Assembly: GCF_021555175.1 (NCBI RefSeq)
Contig: NZ_JAKGRW010000026.1
Span: 1-64,000, forward strand
Source: Nocardioides alcanivorans
GTDB lineage: Bacteria; Actinomycetota; Actinomycetes; Propionibacteriales; Nocardioidaceae
Length of the DNA: 64,000 bases
Direction: 5' to 3'
Within the stretch, counting starts at the first letter, position 1, and every line of letters starts with the position of its first letter. The notes beneath the pieces were generated by a model that worked only from the letters and a program-made list of their open reading frames with translations, had not been told where the DNA came from and did no database searches. Made by a program: the position numbers and the translations under genes. This document shows, in pieces, positions 63,869 to 64,000 of this stretch.

Positions 63869-64000
63869 TCAACGACGTCGCAGCACGCGGGCGCCCAGTT
63901 CACGCACCAATTGCTTGCTGCTGATGCCTTCGAGCGGAGAGCGATCGAGGTCCGGGGCAGGGCGCTTCCGACGCGTTGCTTCCTTCAACTCATCCCGAGC
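63869..64000 (-). CDS. C-terminal end of an unidentified protein (cut by the window edge)
   Basis: The last 43 residues are open to the edge and end at a TGA (63869-63871). They are charged: RRKRPAPDLDRSPLEGISSK then QLVRELGARVLRRR. There is too little to name. The basic tail resembles that of the neighbouring sulfotransferase ending at 60488, so another surface-glycan enzyme is possible but unproven. Confidence 0.45.
   Translation of the reverse strand, partial: ARDELKEATRRKRPAPDLDRSPLEGISSKQLVRELGARVLRRR

Overview
The window reads as chromosomal DNA of a high-GC actinomycete, most likely Nocardioidaceae (Nocardioides-like). The evidence is G/C-rich third codon positions, many start codons sitting 6-8 nt after a TANNNT box (leaderless starts), Lsr2, a WhiB4-type regulator, ClpC and DisA, and a gene order that recalls two conserved mycobacterial blocks. 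From memory these are Mycobacterium tuberculosis Rv3671c-Rv3683 and Rv3585-Rv3603c. I see no rRNA, IS element, integrase or CRISPR array. Two tRNA genes are present: Gly-CCC at 3.1 kb and Pro-CGG at 35.2 kb. No gap between genes exceeds 300 bp.

Layout. 0-10 kb: the tail of an Ala/Pro/Glu-rich SLFD-repeat protein, dcd, an SGNH hydrolase, tRNA-Gly, a PlsC acyltransferase divergent from a TetR regulator over two operators, an iron-box-preceded siderophore-interacting protein, small VOC and GyrI-like proteins, DUF2461, an ABC-F ATPase, and a SnoaL/ketosteroid-isomerase-like gene under a KstR-type palindrome. 10-18.5 kb: crp, nth, a TlpA-like lipoprotein, a CoA-pyrophosphatase Nudix protein, marP, a holin-like protein, nhaA, an MBL hydrolase, a second Nudix protein, RidA and DUF4177. 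18.5-28.5 kb (accessory): lipoate-ligase-like protein, MFS transporter, two-component system with a FtsX-type ABC exporter, CoA-transferase scoAB and an IclR regulator. 28.5-35 kb: paired ArsA-like ATPases, whiB4, ponA2, YqeY, metallophosphoesterase. 35-41 kb (accessory): tRNA-Pro and two near-identical sulfatases flanking an SDR. 41-48.4 kb: radA, disA, a membrane protein, mutY, clpC. 48.4-52.3 kb (accessory): an exported ELWxTDGT-repeat protein and a sulfotransferase/TIGR03032-like protein. 52.3-58.5 kb: lsr2 and the tightly overlapped DUF2520-panC-panD-nadB-nadC-coaX operon for pantothenate/CoA and NAD synthesis. 58.6-64 kb: a LicD-like/methyltransferase fusion, two sulfotransferases and a CDP-ribitol synthase-like bifunctional enzyme, which looks like cell-envelope glycan or teichoic-acid assembly.

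Data quality. At least fourteen genes, including clpC, radA, nadB, nadC and panC, are broken by single-base length changes, nearly all a missing base in a short G or C run. Each is repaired by one base and resumes perfect family similarity. I treat them as sequencing or assembly errors and annotate each gene as one CDS across the break, giving the position.

The most unusual structures are a 170-bp array of an 18-bp repeat inside panC, a perfect 27-bp-arm inverted repeat after disA, a shared ~21-bp tandem repeat at two gene ends, the sulfatase duplication, and the LicD/CDP-ribitol/sulfotransferase cluster.
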